A stretch of DNA of 64,000 bases from Pseudomonas sp. TH31 (GCF_016650815.1 NZ_JAEKEZ010000034.1:124001-188000), one strand, 5' to 3'. Counted from the stretch's first letter, positions 12,448 through 25,766 are shown. Program-made: numbers and translations. Notes: generated by a model not told the origin, from the letters alone.

Positions 12448-13773
12448 TCAGTGAAACTGTTCTTCTTCAGTCGAACCGGTCAGCGCGGTCACCGAAGACG
12501 AGCCACCCTGGATCACGGTGGTCATGTCGTCGAAGTAGCCGGTGCCCACTTCCTGCTGGTGAGCCACGAAGGTGTAACCCTTGGCGGCGTCAGCGAACTC
12601 TTGCTCTTGCAGCTTCACGTAGGCAGTCATGTCGTTGCGGGCGTAGTCGTGCGCCAGGTTGAACATGCTGTGCCACATGTTGTGAATGCCGGCCAGGGTG
12701 ATGAACTGGTGCTTGTAGCCCATGGCGGACAGTTCGCGCTGGAACTTGGCGATGGTCGCGTCGTCCAGGTTTTTCTTCCAGTTGAAGGAAGGCGAGCAGT
12801 TGTACGACAGGAGTTGGTCCGGGTATTCCTTTTTGATCGCTTCGGCGAAGCGACGAGCTTCGTCCAGGTCCGGCTTGGCGGTTTCGCACCAGATCAGGTC
12901 GGCGTACGGCGCGTAGGCCAGGCCGCGAGCGATGGCCTGGTCGAGACCGGCGCGCACTTTGTAGAAGCCTTCCTGGGTACGTTCGCCAGTCACGAACGGC
13001 TGATCGTACGGGTCGCAGTCCGACGTCAGCAGGTCAGCAGCGTTAGCGTCGGTACGGGCCAGAATGATGGTCGGTGTACCGGCAACGTCAGCAGCCAGGC
13101 GAGCAGCGGTCAGCTTCTGTACGGCTTCCTGGGTAGGAACCAGTACCTTGCCGCCCATGTGGCCACATTTTTTCACGGAAGCCAGTTGGTCTTCGAAGTG
13201 AACGCCGGCGGCGCCTGCTTCGATCATGCTCTTCATCAGCTCGTAAGCGTTCAGTACGCCGCCGAAACCGGCTTCAGCGTCAGCCACGATGGGTGCGAAG
13301 TAGTCGATGTAACCTTCGTCGCCCGGGCCTTTGCCGGCTTTCCACTGGATCTGGTCAGCACGACGGAACGAGTTGTTGATGCGCTTGACCACGGTTGGAA
13401 CCGAGTCCACCGGGTACAGCGACTGGTCCGGGTACATCGATTCGGCGGAGTTGTTGTCCGCAGCCACTTGCCAGCCTGACAGGTAGATCGCCTGGATACC
13501 GGCTTTAACTTGTTGTACAGCCTGGCCGCCAGTCAGGGCGCCCATGCAGTTGACGAAATCTTTCTCAGGACGGAAGGACGGCTTGGCACCCTGGGTCACC
13601 AGGTTCCAGAGCTTCTCGGCGCCCAGTTTTGCAAAGGTGTGCTCAGGCTGAACCGAGCCACGCAGACGGACGACGTCAGCAGCGGAGTAAGCGCGTGTCA
13701 CGCCTTTCCAGCGTGGGTTTTCAGCCCAATCTTTTTCAAGGGCTGCAATTTGCTGTTCGCGTGTCAGTGCCAT
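12448..13773 (-). CDS. aceA: Isocitrate lyase
   Basis: This glyoxylate-shunt enzyme splits isocitrate into glyoxylate and succinate, bypassing the decarboxylating steps of the TCA cycle. The 441-residue protein carries the catalytic signature KKCGHMGGK and the motifs [20 protein letters not shown] and [12 protein letters not shown]. Length and motifs match the tetrameric E. coli-type enzyme. It stands alone with its own terminator. Upstream are a candidate promoter and a palindrome similar to the RccR site. Its substrate is also the substrate of the two isocitrate dehydrogenases at 20.9-24.8 kb. Confidence 0.97.
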   Translation of the reverse strand: MALTREQQIAALEKDWAENPRWKGVTRAYSAADVVRLRGSVQPEHTFAKLGAEKLWNLVTQGAKPSFRPEKDFVNCMGALTGGQAVQQVKAGIQAIYLSGWQVAADNNSAESMYPDQSLYPVDSVPTVVKRINNSFRRADQIQWKAGKGPGDEGYIDYFAPIVADAEAGFGGVLNAYELMKSMIEAGAAGVHFEDQLASVKKCGHMGGKVLVPTQEAVQKLTAARLAADVAGTPTIILARTDANAADLLTSDCDPYDQPFVTGERTQEGFYKVRAGLDQAIARGLAYAPYADLIWCETAKPDLDEARRFAEAIKKEYPDQLLSYNCSPSFNWKKNLDDATIAKFQRELSAMGYKHQFITLAGIHNMWHSMFNLAHDYARNDMTAYVKLQEQEFADAAKGYTFVAHQQEVGTGYFDDMTTVIQGGSSSVTALTGSTEEEQFH

Positions 13774-14160
13774 GGAGATAAACCTCGTCGCATAGGTCTG
13801 GGGTGGAAAATTCCTGCTCCTGCCGACTACGCGTAAAGGGGCGTAAAAGGCTGCTCGCTGACCAGAAGCTTAGGCGCTCAAGTCGGATTCGGCGGGGATG
13901 GCGACGGGATGAACGATGGGCTCGAGGGGAAGTGAGCAGGTAAGGGCGAACTGGCGAGCGCATTCGGGCGTCGTGGGCCTCTATACGAACTTCAGTGTGG
14001 TGCCGGGTTACCTAATTACGCTTCCGTCCCTCGGGACAACTTCGTTCCAGTCGGCAACCTCGTCAAACACACCTTGTGGGCGGTACAGACACGAAGCGGC
14101 TCGCGGGGTAGATGCGAGCGTCGCCTCGAAGGCCCTTGCCAGGGCCCCTGATTAGCGGGA
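13774..14160 (-). other. Long presumed 5' leader of aceA
   Basis: If the promoter at 14169-14197 is real, the aceA mRNA has a leader of nearly 390 bases. No convincing coding region was found in it on either strand. Short complementary stretches such as GTCCC/GGGAC near 14030 are present, but no clear terminator or known riboswitch fold was recognised. Confidence 0.4.
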
Positions 14161-14168
14161 GCGAGGCC

Positions 14169-14197
14169 ATCATGCCTTTGCTTTTTTGGCTCGTCAA
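14169..14197 (-). promoter_or_regulatory. Candidate sigma-70 promoter of aceA
   Basis: On the minus strand, TTGACG (14197-14192) and CATGAT (14174-14169) are separated by exactly 17 bases. The -35 matches consensus at five of six positions and the -10 at four of six. The TGTAGTGC/GCACTACA palindrome lies directly upstream. Confidence 0.5.
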
Positions 14198-14203
14198 ACA
14201 TTT

Positions 14204-14229
14204 TGTAGTGCTTTTTTTAAGGCACTACA
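14204..14229. promoter_or_regulatory. RccR/HexR-like palindrome upstream of aceA
   Basis: TGTAGTGC (14204-14211) and GCACTACA (14222-14229) form a perfect inverted repeat with a ten-base AT-rich spacer. RccR, a HexR-type regulator of P. fluorescens, is reported to bind TGTAGT/ACTACA palindromes at glyoxylate and pyruvate genes including aceA. Here the TGTAGT and ACTACA cores are 14 bases apart. Assignment to RccR is inference from this match and the position next to aceA. Confidence 0.55.
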
Positions 14230-14232
14230 TCT

Positions 14233-14250
14233 TTAGTCTAATACGACTAA
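14233..14250. promoter_or_regulatory. Second small palindrome upstream of aceA
   Basis: TTAGTC-TAATAC-GACTAA is a perfect six-base inverted repeat with a six-base spacer, placed between the secretin-like gene stop and the larger palindrome. It could be another operator or chance. No regulator is recognised. Confidence 0.25.
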
Positions 14251-14269
14251 TCAGTCAGTTTTTGGTGCT

Positions 14270-15031
14270 TTAGTCCAGCGTGTCGACTTTCACCCGCAAG
14301 GTCATGTCATCGCGGCCCTGAGTAGAGTAGCTGCGGGTTATGCCCTGTTTGTCGGCCTGAGTCTGGCGATTCACGCCGGCCAGGGTGATCCACTCGCCCA
14401 GCCGTCCCGTGACAGTTGTGTCGGTACTTTGCACATTCACTACATCGGGACGTTCCTGGCTCATGCGGTCACGGTTGGTACTGATCGCCAGGTGAACGAT
14501 GTCACCGGTGACGCTGGCGGTGACGTAGAACCCCTGGGTGACGTTGCGATACTGGGTCTGGCTTTGCACGCGACCGTAGGTGTCGGTTTGCGTGCTGGTC
14601 AGCGGCACGCTCTGGCCGACCTGGATCAGTGCCGGCGTACCTTCGCTGGCCTGGACCTGTTGGATGCCGCCGTCACGGCTGTCGGTGCTGCGATTGATGA
14701 TCCGCGTCTGGCTTGGCGCCGCGCCGTTCACCGAATAACCCTGGTCGCCCTGGAAGTTGTTTTCGTTGGTGTCGACGGTGATCAACAGGCGTTTGGCGGC
14801 CACATCAAGGTGACTGATCAGGGTCTTGAGTTCGTCGATCTTGCGTTGTTCGGCGTTGACAATCAGTTGATTGCCATAGGCGCTGACCTGGCCGTCCTTG
14901 CCGATAAAATTCTGCGCCACCGGTAGCATGTCGGCGCTGGTGCGGTAGCTCAGGGGCACGATCTCGGTAGCGGCGGTGACCGAAAAACTGCAGGTCAACA
15001 GCAGCGTGGTGAGCAGGGTGCGTAGGGACAT
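14270..15031 (-). CDS. Orphan secretin-like periplasmic protein
   Basis: This 253-residue protein has a Sec signal peptide (MSLRTLLTTLLLTCSFSVTA, cleavage after ATA likely). Residues about 24-75 (VPLSYRTSADMLPVAQNFIG to LKTLISHLDV) resemble the short secretin N domain that packs in rings. Residues about 125-250, with GTPALIQVGQSVPLTS and GEWITLAGV, resemble the beta-rich core of secretins. It is less than half the size of a real secretin and has no type II, III or IV pilus secretion genes beside it. The function is unknown. It may be a regulatory or vestigial relative. Its stop lies 40 bases from the aceA palindrome. Confidence 0.7.
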   Translation of the reverse strand: MSLRTLLTTLLLTCSFSVTAATEIVPLSYRTSADMLPVAQNFIGKDGQVSAYGNQLIVNAEQRKIDELKTLISHLDVAAKRLLITVDTNENNFQGDQGYSVNGAAPSQTRIINRSTDSRDGGIQQVQASEGTPALIQVGQSVPLTSTQTDTYGRVQSQTQYRNVTQGFYVTASVTGDIVHLAISTNRDRMSQERPDVVNVQSTDTTVTGRLGEWITLAGVNRQTQADKQGITRSYSTQGRDDMTLRVKVDTLD

Positions 15032-15110
15032 GTCCGTTATCTCCGCTTTCTAAAGGCTTGATATTGCCAGTTTGTCGGCCCGGGGTGGGGCAAGTTGAAT
15101 CGTAGACAGC

Positions 15111-15146
15111 AAAACGCCCCGGCATCGGTTGATGGCGGGGCGTTTT
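15111..15146. terminator. Bidirectional-looking terminator after the roxA-acetyltransferase pair
   Basis: AAAACGCCCC (15111-15120) and GGGGCGTTTT (15137-15146) form a stem with A and T tracts on both sides. It would stop minus-strand transcripts from the acetyltransferase gene before they enter the secretin-like gene. Confidence 0.75.
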
Positions 15147-15167
15147 GGGGTGTTCATGAAGCCGCTA

Positions 15168-15229
15168 TCGCGAGCAGGCTCGCTCCCACAGGTTCAGCGT
15201 AATCCTTGTGGGAGCGAGCTTGCCCGCGA
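15168..15229. repeat. REP doublet (REPIN-like), family B
   Basis: Arms at 15168-15190 and 15207-15229, built on TGTGGGAGCGAGC(C/T)TGC(C/T)CGCGA, are inverted about a 16-base centre with a few mismatches. It is intergenic and belongs to the same family as the elements near 12.3, 34.8 and 45.0 kb. Confidence 0.85.
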
Positions 15230-15245
15230 AGGCCGCGACTCGGTA

Positions 15246-15671
15246 TCAAGCCGAATGCCGCACCATGTCCACATGCGGAATTCCGGCTTCCAGGAACTCC
15301 TCACTGACCAGGCTGAAGCCCAGGCGCTCATAGAACGGCGTGGCCTGCACTTGCGCACTCAGCATTTGCTGCTTCAGCCCGCGCTTCTCGGCCTCGCCGA
15401 TCACCGCTTGCATCAGCGCATCGCCGACTTTCAAGCCGCGCCAGTCCTTGAGCACCGAGACCCGGCCGATGTGACCATCGGGCAGCAGGCGGGCGGTGCC
15501 AATCGGAAAGTCGCCTTCGAAAGCGAGGAAATGCACCGCTGTCGCGTCATCGGCATCCCATTCCAGTTCTGGCGGAACGGATTGCTCGGCGATGAACACC
15601 GTCTCACGAATGCGCCGTATCTCGGCGATATCCTTCTGCCAGTCTGCGACACGAACGTGGATTTTATTCAT
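15246..15671 (-). CDS. GNAT family N-acetyltransferase
   Basis: This 141-residue protein has the GNAT fold. It shows an acetyl-CoA binding stretch (RVSVLKDWRGLKVGDALMQA, residues about 72-91) and the C-terminal PFYERLGF segment. The substrate is unknown. The frame starts earlier, but ATG at 15671 (MNKIHVRVADWQ) is preferred. This ATG lies inside the end of roxA, so the two genes overlap by eight bases and are probably translated together. Whether it acts on the same pathway as RoxA is not known. Confidence 0.85.
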   Translation of the reverse strand: MNKIHVRVADWQKDIAEIRRIRETVFIAEQSVPPELEWDADDATAVHFLAFEGDFPIGTARLLPDGHIGRVSVLKDWRGLKVGDALMQAVIGEAEKRGLKQQMLSAQVQATPFYERLGFSLVSEEFLEAGIPHVDMVRHSA

Positions 15672-16832
15672 CAGCAAACCCCAGGCTGCCTTGTTTGACC
15701 AGTTCGCACAGCAGGCCGCGACCGTCTTCGTCGTTCAGCCAGTCACCGAGGTTGTCGGTGTGCAGGGCGTCGGCGGCGCAGATCAACTTCAGCAGTTCGC
15801 GCAGTTTGCCCGGCAGGTAGCGGCTCTGGCCGCTGGCGAACAGCAGCAGGTCGTCATCGACTTCGGACCAGGCCATGCGCGCGCTTGGGTTGCGGATCAG
15901 CACGGCGCCTTGTTCCAGGCTCGCGAGGAAGTCTTCTTCTTCGATTTCCTCCGGGCCGACCACCAGTTCCGGGTAGCGCGGCTCAGTCATGTACTGGCCG
16001 AACCAGGTCAGCAGCAGGCGCTCGTCGCTCATGTGCTCGGCCAGCAAAGCTTTCAGGCGATCAAGTGCGTCGTGCTGAATCTGGTGCGGATCGACCGCCG
16101 GCAGGGCGTCGGCATCGGTGTAGCGCTCTTCGTCCGTCAGGAACTGGCTGAGGAAGTCGGTGAAGTGAGTCAGCACTTCAGAGGCGCTCGGGGCGCGGAA
16201 GCCGACCGAGTAGGTCATGCAGTCATCAATCGCGACGCCGCAATGGGCCAGGCGTGGCGGCAGGTAAAGCATGTCACCCGGCTCCAGGACCCACTCATCG
16301 GTGGCTTCGAAGTCGGCGAGGATGCGCAGGTCCGCGTGTGGCAGCAGCTTGCTCTCGGAATCGCACATCTGGCCGATTTTCCAGTTGCGCTTGCCGTGAC
16401 CTTGCAGCAGGAACACATCGTAGTTGTCGAAGTGCGGGCCGACGCTGCCACCCGGGCGGCGAAGCTGATCATCACGTCGTCGACGCGCCAGCTCGGCAGG
16501 AAGCGGAACCGCTCCAGCAACTCGCCGACTTCCGGCACGAACTGGTCGACCGCTTGAACCAGCAGGGTCCACTCGGTTTCCGGCAGCTTGCTGAATTCGT
16601 CTTCGGCGAACGGGCCGCGGCGCAACTCCCAGGGACGCTCGCCGTGCTCGATCACCAGGCGCGATTCAACTTCTTCTTCAAGCGCCAGGCCGGCCAGTTC
16701 GTCGGGATCGATCGGGCTTTCGAAATCAGGGATCGCCTGGCGGATCAGCAGCGGTTTTTTCTGCCAGTAGTCACGCAGGAATTCGCGCGCCGTGATGCCA
16801 CCCAGAAGTTGAAGAGGAATATCAGGATTCAT
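15664..16832 (-). CDS. roxA: Ribosomal protein L16 arginine hydroxylase (JmjC/cupin, one-base frame break)
   Basis: This 2-oxoglutarate and Fe(II) dependent oxygenase of the YcfD/RoxA family hydroxylates an arginine of ribosomal protein uL16 in E. coli. The N-terminal part reads MNPDIPLQLLGGITAREFL to DDVMISFAA. The frame then breaks. The other frame resumes with PGGSVGPHFDNYDVFLLQG (the iron-binding H-x-D), GDMLYLPPRLAHCGVA (the distal His) and the C-terminal dimer and winged-helix region. One extra G at the GGG of 16454-16456 (plus strand) joins them as ISFAAPGGSVGPH in a protein of about 389 residues, the family length. This is probably a sequence error. It is followed by an overlapping acetyltransferase gene. 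Confidence 0.92.
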
Positions 16833-16870
16833 GTGTAACCTATTGAAAAAATGCACTTTTCAGACGGGAA

Positions 16871-16896
16871 TAAAAACGCCCGGCGCTGCCGGGCGT
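16871..16896 (-). terminator. Intrinsic terminator of purB
   Basis: ACGCCCGGC and GCCGGGCGT (16876-16896) form a strong stem with a three-base loop. On the minus strand it is followed by a T-rich tract. It sits just after the purB stop and before roxA. Confidence 0.85.
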
Positions 16897-16918
16897 CTCA
16901 AAATTGTCAAGCGGTCGA

Positions 16919-18376
<1,458 letters not shown>

Positions 18377-18416
18377 CTACGCGTTACTGACTACAAAGCG
18401 GTGTTGCGGGCGCGGC

Positions 18417-19040
18417 TCAGCTGCTGCGCATCAGCGGGTAAAGCTCTTTGAGCAACTTGCGACGGCTGATCACCAGCTGCCAGCGATGGCCGCCCAACTG
18501 TCGCCACAGCCGCGCCGAACGAATCCCGGCGAGCAACAGCGCGCGGATCTTCGAGGCATTGCTCGGTTGCTGCAAATTACGCATGTCGCCGTGGACCTGG
18601 ATCCGTTGGCGCAGGGTGCTCAGGGTATCCTGATACAGCGCACCGCAGGCCGCGATCACGTTTTCGTGGGCCGGGCCGAAGTGCTCAACCTGGGATTGAA
18701 TCTGTGGCAGGCGCTTGCCGATCACCTCGAGCATGTCGCCACGCTTGGCCAATTGACGCTCAAGACCCAGCATCGCCAGGGCATAACGCAGTGGTTCACG
18801 CTGTAGGGTGCTCGGGTCGCGTTCCAGGGCGCCGATCAACGCGCGATAACCTTCACGCAGATTGATGTCGTCGCCGCCGTAGACTTCCAGGGTGTCCTTG
18901 GGGTCGCGAATCAGCAGGCTGCCGAGCATGCACGTCAGTCCGGCTTCGCTGGTCTGGCCGCTCTTGGCAATCTTGTCCACCAGCACGGCGGCGAGAAACA
19001 CGCCGCCCAGTGCCGTCAATTGCTCCTGAGTCGGGCTCAT
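18417..19040 (-). CDS. hflD: High-frequency lysogenization protein HflD homolog
   Basis: This 207-residue, mostly helical protein starts [20 protein letters not shown] and contains [20 protein letters not shown]. In E. coli, HflD is a membrane-associated protein that affects lambda CII. Its normal cellular role is unclear. The preferred ATG (19040) overlaps the mnmA stop by four bases, so the two genes are translationally coupled. The conserved coupling with a tRNA thiolase suggests a role near RNA modification, but this is inference. Confidence 0.93.
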   Translation of the reverse strand: MSPTQEQLTALGGVFLAAVLVDKIAKSGQTSEAGLTCMLGSLLIRDPKDTLEVYGGDDINLREGYRALIGALERDPSTLQREPLRYALAMLGLERQLAKRGDMLEVIGKRLPQIQSQVEHFGPAHENVIAACGALYQDTLSTLRQRIQVHGDMRNLQQPSNASKIRALLLAGIRSARLWRQLGGHRWQLVISRRKLLKELYPLMRSS

Positions 19041-20182
19041 TGCTGTGCGCCTTGAGGAGTGCCTTTGCTGATCCATGGTTCGGCAATTTCGATCACGCCG
19101 CCGCCGAGGCAGATTTCCCCGTCATAGAACACCACGGATTGGCCTGGGGTGACCGCGCGTTGCGGGTCATCGAAGATCGCGCGGTAGCCGGTGGCGGTCT
19201 TTTCCAGCGTGCAAGGCTGGTCGCTTTGGCGATAACGGACCTTGGCGGTCAACCGGCGTGGCTCGTTCAGATCAATCGGGTTGACCCAGTAAATGTCCGA
19301 GGCGAGCAGGGCGCGGGAGAACAGGTACGGGTGGTCATTGCCTTGGCCAACGATCAGCTCGTTGTTGACCAGGTCCTTGATCAGCACATACCACGGCTCG
19401 TCACTGGCGTCTTTCAAGCCACCGATGCCCAGGCCCTGGCGCTGACCGATGGTGTGGTACATCAAGCCGTGGTGGCGGCCGATGACTTCACCTTCGGTGG
19501 TCTTGATCTCGCCTGGCTGCGCCGGCAGGTACTGTTTGAGGAAGTCGCTGAAGCGGCGTTCGCCGATAAAGCAAATCCCGGTGGAGTCCTTTTTCTTCGC
19601 GGTGGCCAGTTCGTGTTTCTCGGCAATCGCGCGGACTTCGGGTTTCTCCAGCTCGCCGACCGGGAACAGGGTCTTGGCGATCTGTTCTGCGCCCACGGCG
19701 TGCAGGAAGTAGCTCTGGTCCTTGTTCGGGTCCAGGCCCTTGAGCAGCTCGGTGCGGCCATCGATGTCGCGGCGGCGCACATAGTGGCCGGTGGCGATCA
19801 GGTCGGCGCCGAGCACCATGGCGTAGTCGAGGAACGCCTTGAACTTGATCTCGCGGTTACACAGGATGTCCGGGTTCGGCGTGCGCCCGGCCTTGTATTC
19901 GGCCAGGAAGTGTTCGAACACGTTGTCCCAGTACTCGGCGGCGAAGTTGGCGGTGTGCAGCTTGATGCCAATCTTGTCGCACACAGCCTGCGCATCCGCC
20001 AGGTCGTCCATGGCGGTGCAGTATTCCGTTCCATCGTCTTCTTCCCAGTTCTTCATGAACAGGCCTTCCACCTCATAACCCTGCTCGATCAGCAGGAGAG
20101 CGGAAACGGAAGAGTCCACGCCGCCGGACATGCCGACAATGACGCGCTTCTTTTGTGTGTCAGAAGGGGCTGGATCACGCAT
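19037..20182 (-). CDS. mnmA: tRNA 2-thiouridylase MnmA
   Basis: This enzyme adds sulfur to U34 of tRNA-Lys, tRNA-Glu and tRNA-Gln, taking it from the Tus relay. The 381-residue protein has the ATP-binding PP-loop [12 protein letters not shown], the catalytic cysteines in [11 protein letters not shown] and [13 protein letters not shown], and the C-terminal beta-barrel. Its sulfur donors TusBCD and TusE are encoded at 41.5-42.9 kb in the same window. It overlaps hflD by four bases and follows a NUDIX gene by 59 bases. Confidence 0.97.
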   Translation of the reverse strand: MRDPAPSDTQKKRVIVGMSGGVDSSVSALLLIEQGYEVEGLFMKNWEEDDGTEYCTAMDDLADAQAVCDKIGIKLHTANFAAEYWDNVFEHFLAEYKAGRTPNPDILCNREIKFKAFLDYAMVLGADLIATGHYVRRRDIDGRTELLKGLDPNKDQSYFLHAVGAEQIAKTLFPVGELEKPEVRAIAEKHELATAKKKDSTGICFIGERRFSDFLKQYLPAQPGEIKTTEGEVIGRHHGLMYHTIGQRQGLGIGGLKDASDEPWYVLIKDLVNNELIVGQGNDHPYLFSRALLASDIYWVNPIDLNEPRRLTAKVRYRQSDQPCTLEKTATGYRAIFDDPQRAVTPGQSVVFYDGEICLGGGVIEIAEPWISKGTPQGAQQ

Positions 20183-20241
20183 AGGGATTCAATGAGTGTC
20201 TTGAAAAAGGACGCGATTCTAACAGGCCGAAGCCCGCAAGG

Positions 20242-20688
20242 CTAAAGAGAAGGGCGGATCAGTTCGAGACCGAAGTGTTTACCGTCCAGATAATCATCGA
20301 TACAGCGGATGATCAGCTCACTGCGCCAGTTTGCGCGCTGTTCTACCAATTCGTCACGGGTCAGCCATTTGGCGCCGACGATGCCGTCGTCCAGCTGATA
20401 GTCGGGGTGGTGTTTGATGGCTTTGGCAATGAAGCAAACTCGCTGGTACGTCACGCCGTTGCTTGGGGCGGTGTAGAGATAAATGCCTGTCACGCCGGTT
20501 GGCTCGACGTCCCAACCGGTTTCTTCGAGGGTTTCGCGCACGGCGGCCTCGATCAGGGTTTCGTTGGGGTCCAGGTGGCCGGCGGGCTGGTTGAGTACCG
20601 CTCGTCCGCCCTTGAGTTCTTCGACCATCAGGAACCGGCCATTGTCTTCGACGATGGTGGCGACGGTGATGTGGGGTAGCCAGGTCAT
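20242..20688 (-). CDS. nudJ: NUDIX hydrolase (NudJ-like phosphatase)
   Basis: This 148-residue protein carries the Nudix box as GHLDPNETLIEAAVRETLEE, continuing into TGW. E. coli NudJ, which lies in the same place between icd and mnmA, hydrolyses thiamin diphosphate intermediates and nucleotides. The frame runs further upstream through a REP element. ATG at 20688 (MTWLPHITVATIVEDNGRFL) is the sensible start. The symbol is given from position and similarity rather than from substrate evidence. Confidence 0.88.
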   Translation of the reverse strand: MTWLPHITVATIVEDNGRFLMVEELKGGRAVLNQPAGHLDPNETLIEAAVRETLEETGWDVEPTGVTGIYLYTAPSNGVTYQRVCFIAKAIKHHPDYQLDDGIVGAKWLTRDELVEQRANWRSELIIRCIDDYLDGKHFGLELIRPSL

Positions 20689-20724
20689 GCTTTGTCCTCT
20701 GGTGGTTTTGGGCTTGATCATGGC

Positions 20725-20800
20725 GATCAAAAGATCGCAGCCTTCGGCAGCTCCTACAGGGCTCGGCGTAGGAGCTGCCGAAGGCTGCGATCTTTTGATC
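20725..20800. repeat. REP doublet (REPIN-like), family A
   Basis: Two perfectly complementary 33-base arms (20725-20757 and 20768-20800), built on GTAGGAGCTGCCGAAGGCTG plus a GATC-rich tail, flank a ten-base centre. The same family occurs near 28.2, 39.4, 43.1 and 48.8 kb. Confidence 0.93.
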
Positions 20801-20814
20801 TTGGGTGCAAACAC

Positions 20815-20839
20815 AAACCCCGGCACAAGGCCGGGGTTT
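20815..20839 (-). terminator. Intrinsic terminator of the monomeric isocitrate dehydrogenase gene
   Basis: AAACCCCGGC and GCCGGGGTTT form a ten-base stem with a five-base loop, 20 bases after the idh stop on the minus strand. The T tract is short. Confidence 0.75.
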
Positions 20840-20858
20840 GTGGTGTTCCCTTACAACC

Positions 20859-23083
<2,225 letters not shown>

Positions 23084-23577
23084 ATTCGGATTAACTCTCT
23101 CTTCTTTGCTAAAGCGTGCGCCGAAACTCGAGGGGCGCCGTGTAAGCGCGTTCGTTCAAAGTCATCCATGAGCCGAATGTCGAGGTTTCTTCGCGGTGAT
23201 GTTGGGTGCATCAGTCGAGCGTCAAGCGGGTGGGCTGCGGTAACAACCCGGCTTCAATCTGGCTGAAAGTCTCGTAATAGAGAGCTTGGCCTTTGTGACC
23301 CTTCGGTCAGCGGCGGCATTATACATAGGTAGCTGGCAATCTGCCGATGGTTCATAGGCAACGATTCTCGTCCATTGGTCTAAAGGTCGCAGGTCGGTGG
23401 GCGGCGTAGAGTCTTGCACCGTGCTTGAGTTTGGCGCTTTTCCCTTTGCTTTCAGGCTTGTAGATCACGAACTGCACAGCTTTGCGGCAGATGGGTGGAA
23501 CATAGGGTTTGCGCGCTGATTTAACTGGGGTACGCTCGAACGAAGCCAGATGTTCAATCCAAACAATGGAGTTCAGC
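23084..23577. other. Divergent intergenic region between idh and icd
   Basis: This 494-base gap must hold the promoters of both isocitrate dehydrogenase genes and the icd leader. A GGAG sequence lies near 23567, just before the icd ATG. No strong palindrome, repeat or small gene was identified. A 78-codon minus-strand frame near 23352-23588 has no recognisable features. Confidence 0.5.
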
Positions 23578-24834
23578 ATGGGATACAAGAAGATTCAGGT
23601 TCCAGCAGTCGGCGACAAAATCACCGTCAATGCAGACCATTCTCTCAATGTTCCTAACAACCCGATCATCCCCTTCATCGAAGGCGATGGCATCGGCGTT
23701 GATATCAGCCCGGTCATGATCAAGGTTGTCGATGCTGCTGTTAAGAAGGCTTACGGCGGCGAGCGCAAAATTTCCTGGATGGAAGTCTACGCCGGGGAAA
23801 AAGCGACTCAGGTTTACGATCAGGACACCTGGCTGCCTCAGGAAACCCTGGACGCAGTCAAGGATTACGTGGTTTCCATCAAGGGCCCTCTGACCACCCC
23901 GGTCGGTGGCGGCATCCGTTCGCTGAACGTGGCCCTGCGCCAACAACTCGACCTTTACGTCTGCCTGCGTCCGGTACGCTGGTTCGAAGGCGTGCCTAGC
24001 CCTGTCAAGAAGCCAGGCGACGTCGACATGACGATCTTCCGTGAGAACTCGGAAGACATCTATGCCGGCATCGAGTGGAAGGCCGGTTCGCCGGAAGCGA
24101 CCAAAGTCATCAAGTTCCTGAAAGATGAAATGGGCGTCACCAAGATCCGCTTCGACGAAAACTGCGGCATCGGCATCAAGCCGGTTTCGCTGCAAGGCAC
24201 CAAGCGTCTGGCGCGCAAGGCTCTGCAATATGTGGTCGACAACGACCGCGATTCGCTGACCATCGTGCACAAAGGCAACATCATGAAGTTCACCGAAGGT
24301 GCCTTCAAGGAGTGGTCCTACGAAGTGGCGGCTGAAGAGTTCGGCGCGACCCTGCTCGACGGTGGTCCGTGGATGCAGTTCAAGAACCCGAAAACCGGCA
24401 AGAACGTCATCGTCAAGGACGCCATCGCCGACGCCATGCTCCAGCAGATCCTGCTTCGCCCGGCCGAATACGATGTGATCGCGACCCTGAACCTGAACGG
24501 CGACTACCTCTCCGACGCCCTGGCGGCTGAAGTGGGCGGCATCGGCATCGCGCCGGGTGCCAACTTGTCCGACACCATCGCCATGTTCGAGGCGACCCAC
24601 GGCACTGCGCCGAAATATGCCGGCAAGGACCAGGTCAACCCAGGCTCCTTGATTCTGTCTGCCGAGATGATGCTGCGTCACATGGGCTGGACCGAAGCGG
24701 CTGATCTGATCATCAAGGGCACCAACGGCGCGATTTCCGCCAAGACCGTGACCTATGACTTCCATCGTTTGATGGAGGGCGCGAAACTGCTGTCTTCTTC
24801 GGCGTTTGGTGATGCGCTGATTTCGCACATGTAA
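23578..24834 (+). CDS. icd: Dimeric NADP-dependent isocitrate dehydrogenase
   Basis: This TCA-cycle enzyme converts isocitrate to 2-oxoglutarate. The 418-residue protein resembles E. coli Icd. It has the isocitrate-binding serine region [15 protein letters not shown]-type (seen as [18 protein letters not shown]), the metal site in [19 protein letters not shown], and the NADP-binding [20 protein letters not shown] at 23578 ([17 protein letters not shown]) is chosen because of GGAG about eight bases upstream. The conserved Ser in RENS is the residue phosphorylated by AceK in enteric bacteria. No aceK gene is in the window. Confidence 0.97.
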   Translation: MGYKKIQVPAVGDKITVNADHSLNVPNNPIIPFIEGDGIGVDISPVMIKVVDAAVKKAYGGERKISWMEVYAGEKATQVYDQDTWLPQETLDAVKDYVVSIKGPLTTPVGGGIRSLNVALRQQLDLYVCLRPVRWFEGVPSPVKKPGDVDMTIFRENSEDIYAGIEWKAGSPEATKVIKFLKDEMGVTKIRFDENCGIGIKPVSLQGTKRLARKALQYVVDNDRDSLTIVHKGNIMKFTEGAFKEWSYEVAAEEFGATLLDGGPWMQFKNPKTGKNVIVKDAIADAMLQQILLRPAEYDVIATLNLNGDYLSDALAAEVGGIGIAPGANLSDTIAMFEATHGTAPKYAGKDQVNPGSLILSAEMMLRHMGWTEAADLIIKGTNGAISAKTVTYDFHRLMEGAKLLSSSAFGDALISHM

Positions 24835-24846
24835 GAAATTTGCACG

Positions 24847-24875
24847 AAAAAAAACCGCCTTCGGGCGGTTTTTTT
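24847..24875. terminator. Bidirectional terminator between icd and cspD
   Basis: CCGCC-TTCG-GGCGG, with an A tract before it and a T tract after it, serves the convergent genes icd (plus) and cspD (minus). The UUCG tetraloop is typical of strong terminators. Confidence 0.9.
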
Positions 24876-24896
24876 ATGACTGGATGACGGGTTTCG

Positions 24897-25178
24897 TCAA
24901 CTTGGCACCGTTTCGTGGTGAGTGGAGGGCGTGACTGGTTCGTTCGCGACAGGCGCAGACGTGATCTTCACGGCGTGCAGGCCCTTGGGGCCCTGAACGA
25001 TCTCGAAGCTTACGGCCTGTCCGGCCTTGAGGGTCTTGTAGCCCTCCATTTCAATGGCCGAGTAGTGGGCAAAGAAGTCGATCTCTTTGCCCGCCTCATC
25101 GCGTCCATCTCTGGCGTCGGTGTTAATGAAACCGAACCCCTTGGCATTGTTGAACCACTTCACCTTACCGACTGCCAT
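24897..25178 (-). CDS. cspD: Cold-shock domain protein CspD
   Basis: This 93-residue protein starts [20 protein letters not shown], with the RNP1 motif KGFGFI and an RNP2-like DFFAHYSAI, so it binds single-stranded nucleic acid. The tail after residue about 70 is unlike classical Csp proteins and typical of CspD, which in E. coli inhibits replication in stationary phase. The start at 25178 is preferred over an ATG two codons upstream because the AGAGGG sequence is then well spaced. It is divergent from clpS, as in E. coli. Confidence 0.9.
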   Translation of the reverse strand: MAVGKVKWFNNAKGFGFINTDARDGRDEAGKEIDFFAHYSAIEMEGYKTLKAGQAVSFEIVQGPKGLHAVKITSAPVANEPVTPSTHHETVPS

Positions 25179-25403
25179 GCTCATATCCCTCTGCAACAGA
25201 CTCCATCACTGGAGTATCATCCAGTATATCCGCAGTCTAATCTTGCAAATAAGATTGACTCCGCGGACCTTTTTTACCCACTGTGGGCTCTATTGTTTGT
25301 AACACCGTTTTCCCGATAGTCAAGGTGACCGGGCAGTCGGAGTTGAAATCGTTGATAGCCGCCCCCACCACTGTATTTGCACAACTGACGAACCTTTCTT
25401 TCC

Positions 25404-25766
25404 ATGCATGCAATCAGCCAGATTCGACTAACATTCAATCAGGATCATCCTGATTTACACGACGACGATTCCGCAGGCATTGCTGTTCAGGAGGCTAAGC
25501 CTGCTTTACAGGCGCCGCCGATGTACAAGGTGGTTTTGTTTAATGATGACTACACACCGATGGATTTCGTCGTCGAAGTGCTCGAGGTGTTTTTTAACCT
25601 GAATCGCGAGCTGGCGACCAAGGTCATGCTGGCCGTCCACACAGAAGGACGGGCAGTGTGTGGCGTGTTTACCCGTGACATCGCCGAGACGAAGGCCATG
25701 CAGGTCAACCAGTACGCCAGGGAAAGCCAGCATCCGCTACTCTGTGAAATCGAGAAGGACGGTTAA
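25404..25766 (+). CDS. clpS: ATP-dependent Clp protease adaptor ClpS
   Basis: This 120-residue adaptor binds N-degron substrates and delivers them to ClpAP. The binding-pocket motif [20 protein letters not shown] (residues about 40-59) and [20 protein letters not shown] are conserved. It is 30 bases upstream of clpA and probably in its operon. Bpt and Aat, which make N-degrons by adding Leu or Phe, are encoded 3-5 kb downstream. Confidence 0.97.
   Translation: MHAISQIRLTFNQDHPDLHDDDSAGIAVQEAKPALQAPPMYKVVLFNDDYTPMDFVVEVLEVFFNLNRELATKVMLAVHTEGRAVCGVFTRDIAETKAMQVNQYARESQHPLLCEIEKDG

Noticed and set aside
13916-14155. A 79-codon plus-strand frame in the aceA leader
   Set aside because: It has no ribosome site of note, no conserved feature and an unusual composition. 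It is probably non-coding.
23352-23588. A 78-codon minus-strand frame in the idh-icd gap
   Set aside because: It overlaps the icd start and has no recognisable domain. Evidence is too weak to call a gene.
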